Made by a program: the position numbers and the translations under genes. DNA of 64,000 nt from Aminobacterium colombiense DSM 12261 (GTDB taxonomy: Bacteria > Synergistota > Synergistia > Synergistales > Aminobacteriaceae): the NCBI RefSeq assembly GCF_000025885.1, contig NC_014011.1:1736001-1800000 (forward strand), read 5' to 3'. The notes beneath the pieces are model-generated. The model was not told where the DNA came from, searched no databases, and worked only from the letters and a program-made list of their open reading frames with translations. Position 1 is the first letter of the stretch. Each line of letters begins with the position of its first letter. This document shows positions 61,032 through 64,000 of this stretch, piece by piece.

Positions 61032-61994
61032 TTAGTTAACCCTGCCCACAGGTCGTTTTCCAAGAAGTGCATCTCTGACCTCCTGGGCCGGCACTGTTCG
61101 AAGCAGATGTAAAGAATCCTGGCTATACCACGCCGTATGTGGTGTAAAAATGATTCTGGGCTCCTTAAAGAGCGGAGCCTCAAGATCAGGTTCCCACTCG
61201 TTCTCAATAACGTCAAGGAATGCGCCTGCGACTATTTTTTCCCTTATGGCCCAAAGCAACGCTTCTTCATCGATGAGAGAACCTCGGGAGGTATTGATGA
61301 CAAACATACCCGGCTTCATATGAGCGAAGGTGTTTTTATTGAGAAGATGGTGGGTTTCTGGTGTAAGGGGCACGTGCAAGCTGATGATATCGGCAGTCTG
61401 AAACAGCTCTTCAAGGGTATTTTTTCCTTCTACGCCAAGCTCCGCAGCAGCGTCTCTGTTGAGGTAAGGGTCAAAAGTCGTGATATTTCCAAAGATACCC
61501 TTGGCCTTTGACGCCAAAAGCTGACCTATTTTACCGAAGCCGATTATGCCGAACTCCATGGCGCCAACCCTTTTTGGGGCCGGGAATGAGAGGTGAGACC
61601 ACTTTTTTTCGTTCTTAATGACATGGTTGAAGAACGGGATGTATCTGGCAAGGCACAAAGCGGAAGCCAGCGCATGGTCCGCAACTTCCCTAATATTGAA
61701 ACCTGGAGTATTGCAGACCTGGATGCCCCGGGCCGTGGCAGCTGGGATGTCAATATTGTCGGTTCCCATTCCTTGGCGTACAACAACCTTGCATTTTTCC
61801 AACTTATCGAGGACTTCTTCTGTTATTGCAGCATCTGCGATAATGAGCCCGTCAATTTCAGGCAGCATTCTTTCGAAATCTTCTTCTGTTTGGATGTTCA
61901 TCACCTGGGCATCGATTTCTTTGAGTATTTCCTGTTCTATTTCTACTCCATTCTTGTTGACGACGCTAAATATGCCAACTTTGTATTTCCACAT
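61032..61994 (-). CDS. D-2-hydroxyacid dehydrogenase (phosphoglycerate dehydrogenase-like)
   Basis: A 320-residue NAD-dependent enzyme with the cofactor motif GIIGFGKIGQLLASKA, the arginine in NTSRGSLIDEEAL, the glutamate in VIENEWEPDLEAPLF and the histidine in IIFTPHTAWYS, the catalytic triad of the family. It reduces a 2-oxo acid to a D-2-hydroxy acid or the reverse. The size lacks the regulatory domain of biosynthetic SerA. It follows the amidohydrolase by 17 bases. Confidence 0.87.
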   Translation of the reverse strand: MWKYKVGIFSVVNKNGVEIEQEILKEIDAQVMNIQTEEDFERMLPEIDGLIIADAAITEEVLDKLEKCKVVVRQGMGTDNIDIPAATARGIQVCNTPGFNIREVADHALASALCLARYIPFFNHVIKNEKKWSHLSFPAPKRVGAMEFGIIGFGKIGQLLASKAKGIFGNITTFDPYLNRDAAAELGVEGKNTLEELFQTADIISLHVPLTPETHHLLNKNTFAHMKPGMFVINTSRGSLIDEEALLWAIREKIVAGAFLDVIENEWEPDLEAPLFKEPRIIFTPHTAWYSQDSLHLLRTVPAQEVRDALLGKRPVGRVN

Positions 61995-62011
61995 TCACAA
62001 TGCCTCCTGCC

Positions 62012-63646
62012 TTAGCGGATATCTTTTATGTGAGGCCAGTTCTCTATATTCCCGTAGCTGAGCTTGCCGTCAACGAAGGTGTAAAGAGATTCTGTGTCTT
62101 TTAATTGCTGTACGGGCATGGTAAAGGGATCCCCGTCTATGATAGTGAAATCGGCAAGATAGCCCTCTTTGATTTTTCCCAGGATATGGCCCATCCCCGC
62201 CGCTTCTGGGGGATTGACGGTGTAGATGCGAAGGGCCTGTTCGAGAGTGAGCGTTTCATCTGGATTGAGGTAGCTCAAAGGAGTGCCGTCCATTTCGCTG
62301 CGTGCTACGGCCGCCCATATGCCTAACCATGAGTTTGGAAGCTCCATGGGGCAATCACTTGACCCAGTGAGCAACAGGCCTGTTTCGTAGAGGGTTCTAA
62401 AATTATACAAATAAGGCAACCGGTCAGAACCAAGGCGTGACGGGGCCATCACCCTGTCTGTGTAAGACTGGGTTGGCTGAATGTCTGCCACAATGGGAAG
62501 GGTTTTGAGCTCTTCTATTTGTTCAGGATGGCAGACTATAAGATGGTTGAACCTGAAGGGCAGGGCCGGTTTTTCTATGTTCGAAAGAAGCCGTTTTACA
62601 ACCCGGATGCCCTGCTCTATGGCAGCATCGCCGATCATGTGGATCTGAACCTGGATTGAACGGCTGGCGGCGTCATACAGAAGGTTGTAAAGTTCGTCAT
62701 CAGAGTAAAGGAGGATTCCTTTTTCATCTGCTTTGTCTGAATAGGGAGAAAGAAGGGCTGCAGTGTGCCCGCCTAAGGATCCATCGAGAAAAACCTTTAA
62801 CCCGCCGTAGCGAACCCAGGTATCGCCAAATCCAGTGCGGAATGTAAAGTTTGGAAGGGCGTCATGGTATGTGTTCACCCGAATTGGCAATGCGCCTTCC
62901 TCTGCGAGACCCTGAAAGGCAAAAATATCTTCTCCCAAGCCGTATGACCGGGCATCGCTGGCATGAACAGATGTGGTTCCTGTTTTTGCCACGATGAATC
63001 CGGCCTCGGCAACGCCTTTTTGCATCTTTTCGGGAGTCTCATACTCTTCTTCTACACGTCTTAGAAGGGGCATTGCCGCCCGTTCAAAAATATTGCCTGT
63101 GAGTTGGCCAGAACTATCCCGCTCCACTTCATCAGAGGAAAGGTTGGGAGATTGCAGAAGCCCTCCCTTTTCAAGGGCCCAAGTATTGGCTACGTGGGCG
63201 TGGCCGCAATATCGGCTTAGAATAACGGGATGAGGCAGATTTAAAGAATCAAGCACGGAACGGGAGAGTTTTTCGGGTTTTTCCCAGTTCATTTCGTTGT
63301 ATCGAACGCCCCGTATCCATGAACCTGCAGGAACCTGGCGGGCATAGTTTTTAATAGTTTCTAAAAGCTCGTCGAGGGAGCGGATATCCTGAAGATCAAG
63401 ATATAGATTCTGTTTGGCGAAAGCTGTGAAATGAAAGTGAGCATCTGATATACCTGGCATAACAAGATTGCCGTTGAGATGTAACTCAGTGGTTTTTTTA
63501 TTTTCTGCCTTTTTTGCGGCGTTTCTAACTTCCTCTAGGGTACCGACAGCGATAAAACGGTTTCCCTCCACAAGTAACGCCTCTGCAAAGGGCTTATCCG
63601 AATCGCCTGTCCAAACTTTTCCTCCATAGACAAGAAGTTGTTCCAT
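62012..63646 (-). CDS. YtcJ-like metal-dependent amidohydrolase
   Basis: A 544-residue amidohydrolase of the YtcJ/amidohydrolase_3 group. It has the metal-binding MPGISDAHFHFTAF and the segments VQIHMIGDAAIEQG, LIVCHPEQI, LTGSSDCPME, followed by ADFTIIDGDPF. It is cytoplasmic and hydrolyses amide or ring C-N bonds. The start at 63646 is taken because the family begins with a short strand like LLVYGGKVWTGD and a GAGGAAAA site precedes it; the longer frame to 63676 is unlikely. It is the first gene of the TRAP-linked operon. Confidence 0.84.
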   Translation of the reverse strand: MEQLLVYGGKVWTGDSDKPFAEALLVEGNRFIAVGTLEEVRNAAKKAENKKTTELHLNGNLVMPGISDAHFHFTAFAKQNLYLDLQDIRSLDELLETIKNYARQVPAGSWIRGVRYNEMNWEKPEKLSRSVLDSLNLPHPVILSRYCGHAHVANTWALEKGGLLQSPNLSSDEVERDSSGQLTGNIFERAAMPLLRRVEEEYETPEKMQKGVAEAGFIVAKTGTTSVHASDARSYGLGEDIFAFQGLAEEGALPIRVNTYHDALPNFTFRTGFGDTWVRYGGLKVFLDGSLGGHTAALLSPYSDKADEKGILLYSDDELYNLLYDAASRSIQVQIHMIGDAAIEQGIRVVKRLLSNIEKPALPFRFNHLIVCHPEQIEELKTLPIVADIQPTQSYTDRVMAPSRLGSDRLPYLYNFRTLYETGLLLTGSSDCPMELPNSWLGIWAAVARSEMDGTPLSYLNPDETLTLEQALRIYTVNPPEAAGMGHILGKIKEGYLADFTIIDGDPFTMPVQQLKDTESLYTFVDGKLSYGNIENWPHIKDIR

Positions 63647-63759
63647 TATTTTTCCTCCTATCACCATCGTGAGCATCTTACCAAAACTCTATATGATAAG
63701 TATTTGTAGCGTGAATTTTTTAAACATACAATGGATAATAATACCAAAGAGAAGGGAAT

Positions 63760-63921
63760 GGTGCCAGGTCTTGAAAATGTGCAATTGTGTCAGAAGCATG
63801 CTGTAATGGGAATGTTGAGATAAAAGACAGGGGCCGCTCAGATCAACTGAGCAGCCCCTGCTATTACCTGTGTCTTACTCGTGAAACTATACGCTAATGC
63901 ACATTTTCAAGACCTGGCACC
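63760..63921. repeat. REPIN-like inverted-repeat element C
   Basis: Perfect 24-bp arms (63760-63783 and 63898-63921) identical to those of element B enclose a hairpin. The right arm lies inside the 3' end of the minus-strand gene at the window edge and encodes its last residues; the left arm lies about 110 bp upstream of the amidohydrolase start. Confidence 0.85.
63828..63860 (-). terminator. Terminator of the gene entering at the right edge
   Basis: A bipartite stem CAGGGGC...GCCCCTG with an inner GCTCAG/CTGAGC stem is followed by TGTCTTTTAT on the minus strand, 34 bases after the stop at 63894. It lies inside element C. Confidence 0.75.
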
Positions 63922-64000
63922 ACTACGTTATACATTACGTATTCGTTGTACCCCGTAATGAGGCGCATGTAACCAGAAAACTTTTGGTCAATAGAACTGT
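63894..64000 (-). CDS. Unidentified protein, C-terminal end (partial)
   Basis: The minus-strand frame is open from the window edge to a TAG at 63894-63896 and gives 34 residues, including DQKFSGYMRLITGYNEYVMY and ending VVVPGLENVH. I do not recognise the family. The last eight residues are encoded by the right arm of element C and are identical to the C-terminus of the exported protein at 22220, although the rest is unrelated; the repeat evidently supplied both ends. Confidence 0.6.
   Translation of the reverse strand, partial: SSIDQKFSGYMRLITGYNEYVMYNVVVPGLENVH

Noticed and set aside
1-64000. tRNA, rRNA or riboswitch genes
   Set aside because: No cloverleaf with a T-loop GGTTCRANYCC pattern, no rRNA-like conserved stretches and no recognisable riboswitch core were noticed; a covariance-model scan would be decisive.

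Overview
The window looks like an amino-acid- and organic-acid-fermenting anaerobic diderm, most plausibly a member of the Synergistota (Aminobacterium-like). This is an inference from gene content: an Ort-type 2-amino-4-ketopentanoate thiolase of ornithine fermentation, two TRAP uptake systems with catabolic enzymes, many peptidase/amidohydrolase genes, and a Wza/Wzz-type polysaccharide export system that requires an outer membrane. No rRNA, tRNA or CRISPR array was seen.

Layout. 1-2034: end of a class III aminotransferase, then ortA-ortB on the plus strand. 2037-8860: minus-strand single genes (YczE-like membrane protein, gamma-glutamyltransferase, YibE/F membrane protein, alkaline phosphatase, secreted C45 Ntn-hydrolase). 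9046-20844: one long minus-strand catabolic operon. It holds an AtuA-like protein, three MmgE/PrpD paralogues, a DUF4387 protein, an aconitase-type large/small subunit pair, a TRAP-TAXI transporter and a methylisocitrate/dimethylmalate-lyase-like enzyme. A divergent NrpR-type regulator (21051-22094) flanks it, and two palindromes matching the NrpR operator pattern lie in the shared promoter region.

22220-49629: surface-glycan locus. Export genes (SLBB/Wza-like, Wzz-like and an unknown exported protein) run on the minus strand. A plus-strand operon (27819-42398) carries a bacillosamine-type set (PglF/E/C/D-like), glycosyltransferases, a WbpI-like 2-epimerase, an LpxD-like acyltransferase next to its own ketoacyl synthase, acyl carrier protein and reductase, a WbpA/WecC-like dehydrogenase, a WbpB-like oxidoreductase and a Wzy-like polymerase. 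A minus-strand operon (49629-42877) carries rmlA, rmlB, a VioA-like aminotransferase and a hexapeptide acyltransferase (together a dTDP-4-acylamino-4,6-dideoxyhexose route), a GT56 transferase, the Wzx flippase and an HTH-nucleotidyltransferase-like protein. The two operons converge on an IS3-family relic.

49746-63646: minus-strand EamA transporter; a small conserved cluster of unknown purpose (DUF1659, DUF2922, YvrJ, M15 peptidase, sigma factor); a DUF3100 membrane pair with an M20 amidohydrolase; an XRE-ImmA pair with a truncated PIN-like gene; and a TRAP (DctPQM) operon with an aminotransferase, a 2-hydroxyacid dehydrogenase and a YtcJ-like amidohydrolase. The 3' end of one more minus-strand gene enters at 64000.

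Across both flanks, but absent from the glycan locus, a REPIN-like repeat family (core GGTGCCAGGTCTTGAA) sits at or within a few bases of stop codons, often paired as inverted arms around a terminator. In two genes it supplies the last eight codons. The most promising undescribed system is the NrpR-linked triple-PrpD operon. The dedicated acyl-chain cassette in the glycan locus and the DUF1659/DUF2922/YvrJ/sigma cluster come next.
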